Source of the DNA: Salvator merianae
Lineage: Eukaryota; Chordata; Lepidosauria; Squamata; Teiidae
Length of the DNA: 64,000 nt
NCBI GenBank assembly: GCA_003586115.2
Contig: QVOM02000126.1
Location: forward strand, 60,465,433-60,529,432
Reading direction: 5' to 3'
Every line of letters starts with the position of its first letter. The stretch's first letter is position 1. The position numbers and the translations under genes were made by a program. The notes under the pieces are model-generated. The model was not told the DNA's origin. It saw nothing but the letters and a program-made list of their open reading frames with translations, and searched no databases. Below are positions 42,301 to 55,100 of this stretch, in pieces.

Positions 42301-45300
42301 TGTATAGGCAAGGCTATGTGGGTAAGTAATCTATTGAAGAATTGAAAGCAGAGGGCAGTTATAAATTGCTATGGCTCTCAGTGAATGGACAAAACAAGTA
42401 GGATTGCCAAAGGATGAGTGATGGCATTAGTACCTTCTAACTTGTTCATAAATTTATATGGAATGATGATTGAGCAGCGAGATGGCCAAATCTGTTGATG
42501 ACATCAAATTCTGTAAAGTGATGAGAGCCTAAAGGAATTCTATCCCTACTTGGCTAAAAGTGTGTAAAAATTGCAAACTGAGATGTGCAGGAAAATGTGT
42601 GATTTGAGCTGTTCTACTGTGGAGTAGGACATTCCAAGTGAACTGGGGACAAAACACCAAGGTATGTCCTGAATTTAGAATAAAACAAACTTGTATTGTG
42701 TTGTAATGGTCCAATGTTCTGACTGACATTCTTGTGGCCCTCCTCCCTCCACTGATTTTTTTAAGATCCAGTTTTCTTTGTTCCTGCTGTCTGCCCCTCC
42801 CCTTCATAATATTTTTGTTGCTGTCGTAGCGACTTTCCACCTGTTTCATCACGTTCTTTGATACTTTTATCTGCTTAACCTTGCCTGTAGCAAAGGTAAG
42901 CCTCCTCCCTGCTTTTAGCTGGTTTAGCTGGTTTGGGGCATTAAAAATTAAATCCATAATTCCACATAAAAATTAAATCCATAATTCCATAATGAGCCAG
43001 TTCTTTTTGCGTTAGAATGTCCTACATTCCAACTCATTTGGGAACTCCAGGACCCTCTCAACAATGGAACATTGTTTTATATGGATTGAATTGTTGGAAT
43101 GCCCTAGTGATTCATAAGAACATCCTGTTCCAATAGAGCACTTAAACTGTTTTGAAGCTATTTGAGTTTTTTTCTGACTCAGAATTAAACTTAATGACAG
43201 ATGCAATTCAGTTTGTTTAAATGACAATGTTTGTCTGAATAAAAATCTTAATTATATGTCTTCTCTGAGTGGGCAGTTATTTACCAAGAAAAAGATTTTG
43301 GTGTTATGTTTGGTAGGTTAATGAAAATACTGACCAGTGTACATTGATCATTGCACAGTTAGAATTCCCAAAAAACAAGGAAGTAATCATATTCATTTTT
43401 TGGATATTGAAGTCTATTTATCTCAAGGAGTTTTTGTTACTGATTTATTTAAGAAAACCATAAATGTGAACTCTTCTCAGAGCTTTGACTGCTTCCATCA
43501 CATTTCTCTCAAACAAAATCTTCTATATTTACAAATTTCTCAGATGGAGTTGTAAGTAGTTTAGAAACCTGTGAAAACAGATATGAATTTTTAAATAAGC
43601 ATTTCTTTAATAGAATTGTCTTAGAAGCCTACAGAGGTGCTTTCCATCAGAATAGAGTTTTTTACAACCATCAAGGAGCATTAAGAAGTTTTAGAAAATG
43701 TGTGTTTCTTTAAGTTTTACATGCAGGTACTGTCAATCTGATTTTTGACAGCTATTATATTTTGATGTGACTAAGAAGGTTAAAATCAAGATATTAAAGC
43801 ACAAAACTTGGTTGAAATGTAATATATATGTATCTTAAAACATTATTTATAATAAAAGATAGGAGCATGTTTCTTTCAAGCTTTGGGATGTGGTCCAATA
43901 GTAAGTATATAAATTTATAGATTTTACATAATAACTCAAGGTGATTAACAAGACTTAATAAAAACATTAAAAGAAGGAGGAGGAGGAGGAGGAAGAAAAC
44001 CCACTCCATAGATATAAATTAAAAATCAAACAAGGATAGGTGGATGGTAGCACTGAAATTAAGGATAGGCTGAGCAGAAGAATTAGATCTTACATTATTT
44101 CTTATACTGTGCTAATGATATTATCACCCACACAGGGATCCCAGCAGAAAAGGCATTCTTCCTGGCATGAGCTCCTTTTATTAGATATGGACCAGGGACT
44201 TAGAAGAGGCCTTGTGATCTCCTCATGGGTTTGGTCCTATTTGGTTGTAAGAGACAGTTTTGAAGATAGATGGGTACGAAATCCTGAAGGGCTTTGAATT
44301 TTATTACCAACACTTCGATGTGGATCTGGAAACATTCCAGAAGCCAGTACAAGTATAGCATAATACTATGTATACAAGAGCAGATTTATATTATTTTAAT
44401 TGTCATTTCTTTTGTATATAAGTATTAAACTCTATTTTGGGAGAAGAGTGTTTATTAAAAAGAAGAGAGAAAAAGAGCTATGAAAAATTGTGTTTAAAGA
44501 TGGATATAGAGGTAAGGTAAAAAGTCAAGTGGGTTCAGGTGGGAAGATAAGTAAAGAAAAATAAATGGAATTGGTAACAAGAAGGAGAAATACGTTAAAG
44601 TTAAAATGTTAAAATGTTAAAATGTTAAGGGGGAAAGAACAGCTTTTGTAATAAGAGCAATAAGTCACAAGGTTTATTTGCTTAGAGCAAAGGGGGGCAT
44701 AGTATTAATTGAAGGGATTATGGGAATGAAATTGTGAAAATGGCTTTAAAGCTAAAATGTAAAAAAGAAAGAAAAATATGGTATGGGAAAATGTCAATAT
44801 GGAATTACATGGGTAGTTTAGGGGTAAGATAAAAATATAAGTATTTTGTCTTTATTAGAGGAATATATGGAAGAAAAATTGGGGGAAGAGTGTTTATTAA
44901 AAAAATATAGATGGAAATGAAATTAAGGTAAAAAGTTAAGTAAAAATATAGTTAAATTGCTTTTTGTCTTTTTTGTGAGTTTGGCATATTTATGGAAGAA
45001 AATATTGAAAAGGAAAAATAATAGTGGTAAGGTAACAGGGAGATGAAAAGAAACTGTAAGGCAGAAACTCAAAATGTTAAGGGAAAAAATGCTGTTATAA
45101 AAAGGGAAAACAAGGGTATTAAGATTATATTATGTTGGGGGCAAAAAAGGGGTCACGGTATAAATAGATGGAAGTATGGAGCTGGAAATATGGGGTAAGG
45201 GAATTGGGAAAATAGTTTAAAGACTAAGGGAAAATAAAGATAAGGGAAAACGTTCATATAGCTTAGAGGTAAGATTAATATAGCCATTATATCGCTATTA

Positions 45301-48300
45301 GTTAGGAGTATATATGGAAGGAAGGTTAAGAGGACTAAAAATTGAGGTTATTGAAGTAAAAGTTTGAAGTGTGGAGTGGGGAAATACAGGGCCGAGAACT
45401 TGGAATACAGAACAAAGGGGATATATTTTGAATATTCAAAAGAGCGTAGTTAAAGAAAATGGGACTTACGAGTACATGGAAAAAATAATTTGGCGAGACC
45501 AGAGGGAACACAGTCCACAGGATCCAGGAAGGAAGATGGTTATGGAAGCAACTACCTTACTTTCTGTAGAGGAGAGAGTATGGCATTTTGGAAGGGTGGA
45601 GGGAAGGCCAAGAAGGGAAGACAGATTAAAGAGGAAGGAATGGGAACTGAATAAAGATAATTTAAGAGAAATAGATGTCGCAATTCATATTATTATCAGT
45701 TAATATTAATGAGCTGAATTCGCCCTTAAAGAGGTGTAGGCTAAATAGATTAATAAAAGATACCAAGGCCAAATTAGTGATGATACAAGAAACACATAAA
45801 AGAAAGGATAGTACCTTATTGTTTAATTATAGAAGATAGAATGTATAGTTCGAGTGAAGAGGAACCAATAAAGTGAGAGGCATAGCAATAATAATAAGGC
45901 ATGATGAAAATTTCAATTGATAGAGAAATATGCAGACAATGGGGGATGAATAGTCTTTGTAAAAGTATTTGTGCCTGCATATATGCACCAAATCAAGGGC
46001 AAAGAGTATTCTTTGACAAAACTGTGAGGAAATTAAATTGGTTTGTGGAAGGAGAGACTTGAATGCAGAGATAGAACAAAGCAATCAAAGAAATGTTAGG
46101 AGAAATTATGTAATAAACATAAATAAATGGAGATTAACAGATGGATGTTCTACACGGTGTGCACAATTTTTAGGCAAGTGAGTATTTTGACCATATCATC
46201 ATTTTTATGCATATTTTCCAACTCCAAGCTATATAAACTTGAATGCTTATTGGATTGAAGCGTATCAGGTGATGTGTATTTGTGTAATGAGGGAGGGTGT
46301 GACCTAAGGAGATCAAAACCCTGTATCAGGTGTGCACAATTATTAGGCACATTATAGTTTTGAGGATTAATTTTATTAATGAACAGCTGTACAGTGCTGT
46401 TGGTCAATCCAAAATGTTAATAAACCTCAAACCTGAATATTTAAGAAAGTAAAAATGACGTTTTGGCTTTCTTAGGAGAATATGTGTGCATAATTATTTG
46501 GCAACTATTAGTGTGCAGAATTATTATGTAACTAAATGAAAAAGGAAAATTTTCCCATCACACTTATTTATTTTCATCTGTTAAAGTGAGAATAATAAAC
46601 AACTCAAAATTTACAAATAAACATTTCTGACATTTCCCCCCCCACAAAAAAAATCAGTGACCAAGATAGCCACCCTTCTTTTCAATAACAGTCATAAGGC
46701 TTCCATCCATGCAGTCTGTCAGTTTCTTTATCTGTTGACAATCAACTTTTTGTGCAGCAGCAACCACAGCCTCCCAGACACTGTTCAGAGAGGTGTACTG
46801 TTTTCCTTCACTGTAAATCTCCCATTTAAGAAAGGCCCACAAGTTCTCACTAGGGTTTAGGTCAGGTGAAAGAGGGGACCATGTAATTTTTCTTTCATCT
46901 TTAAGGCCTTTACTGGCTAGCCATGCAGTGGAGTACTTCGATACATGCGATGGAGCATTGTCCTGCATAAAAATCACAGTTTTCTTGAAGGATGCAGACT
47001 TTTTCCAGTACCACTGCTTGAAGAAAGTGTCTTCTGAAAACTGGCAGTAGGTTTGGGAGTTGATTTTTTTTTAGTCCATCTTCAGCACGAAAAGGTCCAA
47101 CTAGCTCATCTTTAATAATACCAGCCCATAGCAGTACCCCACCTCCACTTTGCTGGCGTTTGAGTCAAAGTGGAGCTTTGTGCCCGTTACTGATACAGCT
47201 GCGGGCCCATCCATCTGGTCTGTCAAGAGTCACTCTCATCTCATCAGTCCATAAAACCTTTGAAAAATCTGTCTTCAGATATTTTTGGCCCATTCTTGAC
47301 GTTTCAACTTATGTGTCTTGTTCAGTGGTGGTCAGGTTTTAGGCTTCCTTACCTTGGCCATGTCTCTGAGCATGGGACACCTTGCACTTCTGGGCACTTC
47401 AGGGAGGTTGCAGTTCTGGAATATGACAGCACTGGAGGATAATGGGTTCCCAGTCGCTTCATGTTTGATTCTTCTCAAATCTTTAGCGATTAATTTGCAT
47501 CTTTTTTTTTTCAACACATTTCTTGTAACCCTGTTGACTATTTGCAACAAAATGTTTGATGGCTCTGTGATCATGCCCCAATACATTAGCAATTTCAAGA
47601 GTGCTGCATCCCTCTGAAAGACTTTTAACAATTTTTAATTTTTCAGAATCAGTTAAATCTCTTTTTTGTCCCATTTTGTCTGAGGAAAACAAACTGCCTA
47701 ATAATTATGCACACCTTGATATAGGGTGTTGATCTCCTTAGGCCACACCCTCCCTCATTACACAAATACACATCACCTGATATGCTTCAATCCAATAAAC
47801 ATTCAAGTTTATACAGCTTGGAGTTGGAAAATATGCATAAAAATGATGATATGGTCAAAATACTCACTTGGCTAGTAATTGTGCACACAGTGTAAAGCAG
47901 TTACATGACCCAACACATAAATCAGGGAGACATAAAGTTTTCAGAAATATAGATCACATATTAATAAAGGATTCTAATAAATTAACTGTGAGTAAAGTAA
48001 GGGTAAGAGCAATCTGGATATCTGATCATACCCCAGTAGTAATAGAGATGGTATTTAAAAGGCTGCAAATAGCAAGATTTGACCATATAATTTTAGGGAA
48101 ACAAAAAAGAAAAGTCAAAAATTGAAAAATGAAATAAGAGGATATTTTCAAATAAATAGTAATCAAGGGGCAAGTACAATCATGTGGGAGGCATTTAAAA
48201 CAGTAATGAGATGACAGTGTCTGACAATAGAGATTAGAATGAAGAGAGAAAAAAGGAGATATAGAGCAATTGGTGAGGGAAACAGAAGAACCGCAAAAGG

Positions 48301-49075
48301 ATTTTTATAAAGTAAACCAAGAGAGAATAAAAAAGGTTAGAAGTAAAAAGGTAGAATTAGATAAATTAGATGAGTCAATGGTAGTGAGAAAACAGATTTA
48401 TGTGAAAAATGAGTAACAAGCAAATGATATATAGAATATAAAAAAACCCTCTCTTAATTATCTTAAGAAGAAAATAGATAATTTTTGTGTAAAAAAAATT
48501 AAGGAACAATATTGGAATAAAAATAACATAGGATAAGGAAATAGCAAATGTTATGGTAGATTTGTTTTTGAAAAATTGTATGATTAGAAAACAAGGGAAG
48601 ATGGACAAATCCTGATAGATAAATCTTTGGAGGAGGAGGAAAGGTTAATATTAAATGCCCTGATAGAGGAAGAAGAAATCAGAAGAAGAATAAATATTTT
48701 TTTAAAAAAAAACAAGTCACCAGGTTCTGATGGACTCACAGGTGAATTTTATAAACTCTTTCAGGATGAATTTATGGAAGAATTAAAAAAGGTGTTGAAC
48801 GAGGAATTAATGATTTATGATATAGCATCCCTCTTGGAAGGAATGAGTGATAATTACAATATTGAAACCAAACAGAGATGAAAGGAATTGTGATTCCTTG
48901 CATCCAGTCTCCAGGATTCCAAAATATTTACAAAGATTTTGGCCAAGAGATTACAAAATATGTTACCAAAAATCATAAAAGTAGATCAATATGGATTTGT
49001 GAAAAGAAGATTTATAGGAGACACCATTAGGAATATAATTAATGTGATACATCATGCTACATTAAATAAAAATAG

Positions 49076-49149
<74 letters not shown>

Positions 49150-52100
49150 CGAGAGAGAGTGGGGGGAGAGAGAGAGCACCTTGATTTGGTAAATCATGAA
49201 TATTTAAACAAAATTTGTAATAAATTCAATTTAGGAGAAAAATTTGCAGGAGTAATTAAGGAATTATGCAAACAAAATGAAGCATGGGTAGGGGTAAATG
49301 GTATAAAATCCAAACGGATAAATATTAAAAATGGAATGAGACAAGGATGCCCCCTATCATCTCTATTTTTTGCCTTGGTTATAGAGCTATTAGCAAATGA
49401 AATACAAGAGAGTAGAAAGTAGAGTGGATATCAAATTGGAAGCAAAGAAGTTAATTATATTCCTTTGCAGACGATGCATTGCTGGCATCAGGGAGTCCAG
49501 AATCTATGCTAAAAAAAATTTTTTTTAAATGAAAACTTTAATAAAATATCTGTGTTAATTATTAATACAGAAAACTCAGAAATGATGCTGTTTAACATCC
49601 CTGCAAGGGAGCAAGAAAGGATTAGATAGATACCAGGGTTAAAATTAGGTATTAAAAAATGGAATATTTAGGAATTAATATAATGAAAAACAGAGAGGAT
49701 AGGGACAGCAAATTACAATCAAGTTTAGAAAGAAAAAAAAAACATAGAAGAGTAGAAAAGGAAAAATATGAATCTTTATTTCAAGTCCTACTGGAATTGA
49801 TTCTCCTAAGAATATTAAAGAAATGGGATAAGTTAATAAGTTGGTTGATATAGGGAAAAAATGAAGACGAAGACGGGAGTTAAGTCTTACTTGGACAATG
49901 CTCAAAAAATACAACAGATCTCCTTCCTGTTTCCTACTTTCATTCCCCTTTCCCTAAGAAAGCCAAGTGCCAGACAAAGCATTACAAATCTACATTCTAG
50001 TGCAGGGGACTAGAGTAGCACTTTTCCCATAAGATCTCTTCTCACGAGGCATGCAAAGCTAAGAGGGTATCTGATGAGTGTGCAACCTCCCATTCTGGAC
50101 CAGCTTCAATGTTCTCACAAATCAGCTTGAGCCAATTGGCTGCTCCAGTTCCATTGTTCAAATTTAGGTCCTCTTCTACTCTTGATCACTCCTCTGAGGA
50201 AGAGGTTGCCCTTGGTACTTTTGATCTATCTGAATTCCATTAGAGTCAAGGTACTGACAGGAGTAAGGTGGGGCACCACATTCTGGAGTGGAGGCACTGG
50301 GCCATCCCCTTTGCACTTATGCTCTTTTTATTATGATTAAGGAGTTCTGAAATTAATCAATCAATTCATTTATAAAATTAATATGACTGAAGACCATCAA
50401 GAGACTGTTGGAGCTTCCTTGTGAGGAAAGGTTGCAGTGCCTTCTCCAATATCAACCTGTCCATGCCTTAAGATCTACTGGTGAGCTGTGACCTAGGATC
50501 ATAATTAAACTGCTCCACTGCTCCTATGGAAAGCTGATGATCTATTAAACTAAACTGAACTAAATGTGGGTATTAGGGAAATTCATGGAAGACTACCAGC
50601 TGTAATGCTTTCTGAGTATCGGAGACACCATGCTTCTGTCTGAACACATGTTGCTGGACAATTTGAACTAAAATAATGCAATTTCACTCATATTATGCAT
50701 GTGGTTTTTCACAGGCATCTAGGTGGCCACAATAAAAACAGGTTGCTAGACTGGAAGGCTGTTGGCTTGATCTGGTAATTTCTACATTAATTTAAATGAA
50801 GAGGATTTCAAATAGTAAATTCATCACAGGGTACTCTAGGTCAGCTTTCCCTAATCTGGTTTCCTCCAGGTTTTTTTACTGTAATTTCCCAAAGGTTGAT
50901 GAGAATGCCAGCAGTAGTTCAGGTTGATGAGAACTTGGGTTCAGAACATTTCTGGAGGCAGACTATGTTTTTCTTATGCCCTGATAGAATCATTGTTCAT
51001 AAGTCTTACTGGCTACAATATAAAAATAGAAATAACTTCATATTTTGTCACTGATGTTTCTTGCAGTAGTGAATTCATCTGTTCATTTCTAAAGTGAGAA
51101 AAAAACTGCAAAAAGAGGAAAAACATCCAGTTTTCAGATCCTCTGTATTTCTTTGTTATTCAGACTTTCTTTAGCAGACTTATCTTCCTGAGAGGCAACT
51201 GCAAAATGTTATATTTATTTTTCTAGCTATTTTTTATGCCTTCCTACCTCCCACACAAGATATTTGAAGATGTAGTATAATGTTAATGCTATGTGTATTT
51301 AAAATTGTAGATAGCTATCAAAAGTCTACAATGATTGCTCTATTCTTAAAATTACAGTATGCTGAATGCTGTGCTCCAAAACTGAAGCGTAGAACAGCTT
51401 GTGAAAACGTGTTCTTACATGTTGTTCTTAGCAGCTTGCAAGAACACTTATTTGAATTATACCTTGACTTTATTCTGAAGTTAATTATAGTTCTTTAAAA
51501 AAACGCAATAACAATACAACCTGTTAAAATCTACTGCAGAACATTTCATAAATGATGAATAAAAGCATCCTTGACCTCTTATGATTATCTGAATGCTGAA
51601 AGGTGGATCCAATTGTTTTTCTTCAAATAAGGATTATCTTAAAGCTTGGCATCTCTTTTCAAAAAGTTGTATTTGTTTCCACTTTATAGTAATAGGTTAA
51701 ACAGAATAAACATTATTTTTTTGTGTATGTATGCATTTAATTTCTTTGTTTATACCCCTAAATACGTTTAGTACAGTTCAGGTGTAAAAATAATAGATTT
51801 TTGTAATATTTTTGAAATTCCCAGAATCTTCCAACTATTGGCATTTCCACTAACTTTGAATTTTAATTATTGTGTATGCACTTGCACAGCTAGCTAATAT
51901 GCTTAAAAACAAAACTGCCACTTCTTCCAGCATGGAAATGTACATCAAAATCCCAATAGTGACTACTTGTAATAAGAGAAATTACATTTTAAACTGCTTC
52001 CAAAAAAAAAAAACCCAAATGTTTTTGCTGTTGGTTAAAAGGTGTTAATGCTGGCACTAAATTAATTATTGGACTGTTATTGGAAGGAGAGCATCAGACA

Positions 52101-55100
52101 GACTAGAAGGAGAATAAAGACACATAAATGTGTCATTACCATCTTCATGGTGCCAAACTGTTCTTGATAGGATATAGGTAATGAATAAAAGATATCAGTG
52201 TTCCGAGTTATGTAATGTTGTACAGGTTGAAACATCTATTTATTTTTGGTTTTGTTTTCAGCTACAAAATAACTGGGACTTTGATTCTAATGAAGGTTTT
52301 GGTAGCTAAACATTCCATCAGCAGTGTTGCCCCATGGTATCCTCTCCCAGAGATTGCATTTTTGAAATCAGTTTTTTCTCACAACTCTTTCCTGCTTGAA
52401 GATCAGCTCCTTGGGAGACTTATGGGGAAGTAACAAAACAGGGAGGAGAGAGAGTAGATAGTCCACACTACAGAGAGGACTAAACTGGGTCCTATTTCTG
52501 TTATGCACACCAACAGAACCTCTCCATTTAGAAGGAGCCAGTAAGAATCTGAGGCTATATTTCCCCAAAGTATTTTTAGGTCAGATTGGTACATTGATGG
52601 AATCAGACCCTAACAGATATGAAATTATTAATCTTTGTTAAGTTTCAAAAAATACATAGAAAAGTATCACTGCTTAAATGTGTGCTCTTTTAAAAAACCA
52701 ATCATCTGCAATAACTCTTAATTTCTGTTTGTTTATGGCTTCATAACATTGAAAAGTTCTGGCACTAATGCTTTTCAGAGCTGCCCCAAGCTACAAGAAT
52801 TGCTATTTGATTTGTTAATTTTAGAAATCCTTCCTGGTTAATTTCTGCTTCAAAATGATAGTGACATTCATGGGAATAAAATTAGCTTAGTGTTTCATTC
52901 TTCTCTGAAATTAGAGATTAAAAAGAGATTTTCAGAATGTGAAAACAAAATCATTACAGTCTAAGTAACAAAGTAAAGGTATGATCCTTATTGTTACGGA
53001 AGACCTAACTGTCCAAGGTTCTTGAATTTTGTTTTTGGTACAGTAATGAGTCAGATATGGCTCTTCCACCCAAATTCTCTCCTGTTTAAAGTGCACGAGT
53101 TATAGTGGATGTATAAAGAATGACTGTGGGCACTAAATATTGTCATATCTGATAAGTGAAACAATGCAGTTGTTCATTAATTCTGATGTGTTGTGTCTTT
53201 ACTAGTAACCTGGCTTAATCCAGGCTATCTTTTGGACAAATTGATACAAATTGTAATGGCAACTGCTCTGCCGTTCAGGTCTGTCACTCAGATTTCTTTC
53301 AGCAATGCTGTAGCTCAGTGGTAGAGCAAACCACCTGGAAAGCAGAGGGTTACCGATTCACTCCCCAGCCTCCCACTGGAAATAGGCAATGGCAAACCAC
53401 TTCTGTACCTCTGCCAACAACATCAACAAAAAAATGCATACATTGGAAGAAATTGCAAACCCAGAAAGGCAGTACCAACAAGTTACTAATATAAAACAAC
53501 AGAATTTTTTATGGGACACTGAAATGTTCATATCAGAGCTCAAAATGGAGAGTGTAGCTGGTTTGCACAGAGAGGTGAATTAGTCAAATCATTACTGTAA
53601 GTATGGTGTGTCTCTGAACAGCATAGCAGACACCTCTATGAGGGTAAAGTATATGAGAACAGAGAAAACAAATGCCAGGACAGAGGGTTTCTGATCTGGC
53701 AGCACAAGTACTCTTAAGAAAGCAAAACCTTGAGTGCAATAGTTTTAATGCTCCCTTATAAAAAGGACAGGACATCCAAGAAAATAGAAACCAAGGAAGT
53801 AAGACAAAAGTTGTCTTTTCTTTATTCATGGTTAATCCAAGAATTGTCCTTGAGTGAGCAGACACTTCTGCTCTAATTGGAATTTTGGCAGTACTTCAAA
53901 CTGAAGTACCCAAACTGACTTCCTGCTCAGGGAAAAGTTGCAAAGCCAGGCTCCAGATAAAACCAACTTGCAATTAGGTCAGGCAGCTGACTCTGTGGGC
54001 AAGTTCTCTGACAGTGTTGCTGGGCACTCCAGTCTCCTTTTTGGGTGATTAAGTCTTCATCATTGTGGGTAACGTGTTAGAAAATCAATACCAGTGCCAG
54101 GGGACCTTGCCTGCTTTGGAACTTTTACCAGGAGAACAGTATTTCTTGTTTCTCTAGACCATTCATTTTCTTGATCCACCAGTCACAACTACTGCAGTCC
54201 TCTACAAGGGAGCCTTCTAGCAGCAGCAACTGTTCTTGCTGCCTCAGGTAACTAACTCAACTCCAGTAACATGACCACATACAACCAATTTTCTCTGTGA
54301 TTACTGAAATACCACAGTCCTTGTCCAAACCAGTTAGGATCCCAGGGGAAGTCAGCAACCAGTCTTCTGTATGCTAAGCCATTAAAACAAACAAAAGACA
54401 TTTTAATTAAAAGCATCTTTGGAACAAGCTCAGGTGATATCTTCCTGAAAGCAACTTTGGTAGTTGCCTGTTTCCTATAAAATAGGAAGATTGATTTGGT
54501 TCATTCTGAACCGAGAGGGAGGGGTGTATGGAGAGAGAAGGAAAACTGCAGTCTTTCTTCTTACCTTCCATCCACTTCACAATCCTCTGGTATATCCAGA
54601 CTTTATTTTCGGGAAACATACAGAAAACAGAAAGTCCAGCCTGGACCCTCTGCCTAATGTCCATGGTGTCAATATGTCCTTCCTTTAGAAGGAAATGGAA
54701 AATATGGAAGAGGCAGCATATTTTCAAAATCTTTGATTGTCTACTTTGCACACATTTCTCTGACATCCCTGCCCTTAGTTTCAGCTACAGCATGACAAAG
54801 CTGGTTATCTCTGCCAGTCAAGATTGTTCCATTCCATTAGCGTGTAGTAATTCCATTACTGTAACTTGGTCAGTTATATTATCTGATTACTGATTTGAGA
54901 AGTCCTTTTTTTAATAATTAAAAGGGGCACTCCTATTAATATTGAGCAGAATTTTTCAAAATATACTTATTGCAAACTGTAGATTGCAAGCATCACCTTA
55001 ACTAACATCCCCCCATAATTCTGTTTTTTCACTAAGTGATTATTTCTCCTAAAATGATGTTGTTGATGCCTGCTACAATAAAAATACGTGTATCACATAT

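Larger units (their letters stand above)
45713..49855 (+). pseudogene. L1 ORF2 (endonuclease/RT), broken
   Basis: Pieces in several frames: endonuclease N-terminus LNSPLKRCRLNRLIKD and IQETHKRK (45713-45800), YAPNQGQRVFF (about 45978) and DLNAEIEQ (about 46060); the endonuclease then breaks at the Tc1 insertion and resumes with NIDHILI. RT: NKSPGSDGLTGEFYKLFQ (48712 on), QYGFVKRRFIGDTIRNIINV (48985 on), GMRQGCPLSSLFF (49335 on), FADDALLASGSPE (about 49462, catalytic Asp pair kept) and EYLGINIMKN (49661 on). A (TA)n(CA)n tract interrupts RT between motifs at 49080. Many stops; no activity expected. Confidence 0.85.
44440..49866 (+). mobile_element. L1-like LINE, degenerate, split by a Tc1/mariner element
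   Basis: The + strand is strongly purine-rich. Order: non-coding/ORF1 region (44440-45700, unrecognised, with repeated gggaagagtgtttattaaaa at about 44440 and 44880 and a ttaaaatg triplet repeat), ORF2 endonuclease start (45713 on: NELNSPLKRCRLNRLIKDTK, MIQETHKRK), endonuclease end after the insertion (NIDHILIKDSNK near 47946-47990), reverse transcriptase (48690-49500) and YLGINI near 49662. The C-terminal third of ORF2 and the poly-A tail are absent, so the 3' end was lost. With the 1,740-bp insert removed the L1 part is about 3.7 kb. Confidence 0.85.

Noticed and set aside
53303..53380. tRNA gene
   Set aside because: Good A box but decayed B box and no acceptor-stem pairing; downstream text is a SINE body.
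54407..54893. Three overlapping 74-121-codon open frames
   Set aside because: They lie on both strands of the same intron segment, with no motif, splice site pattern or codon bias.
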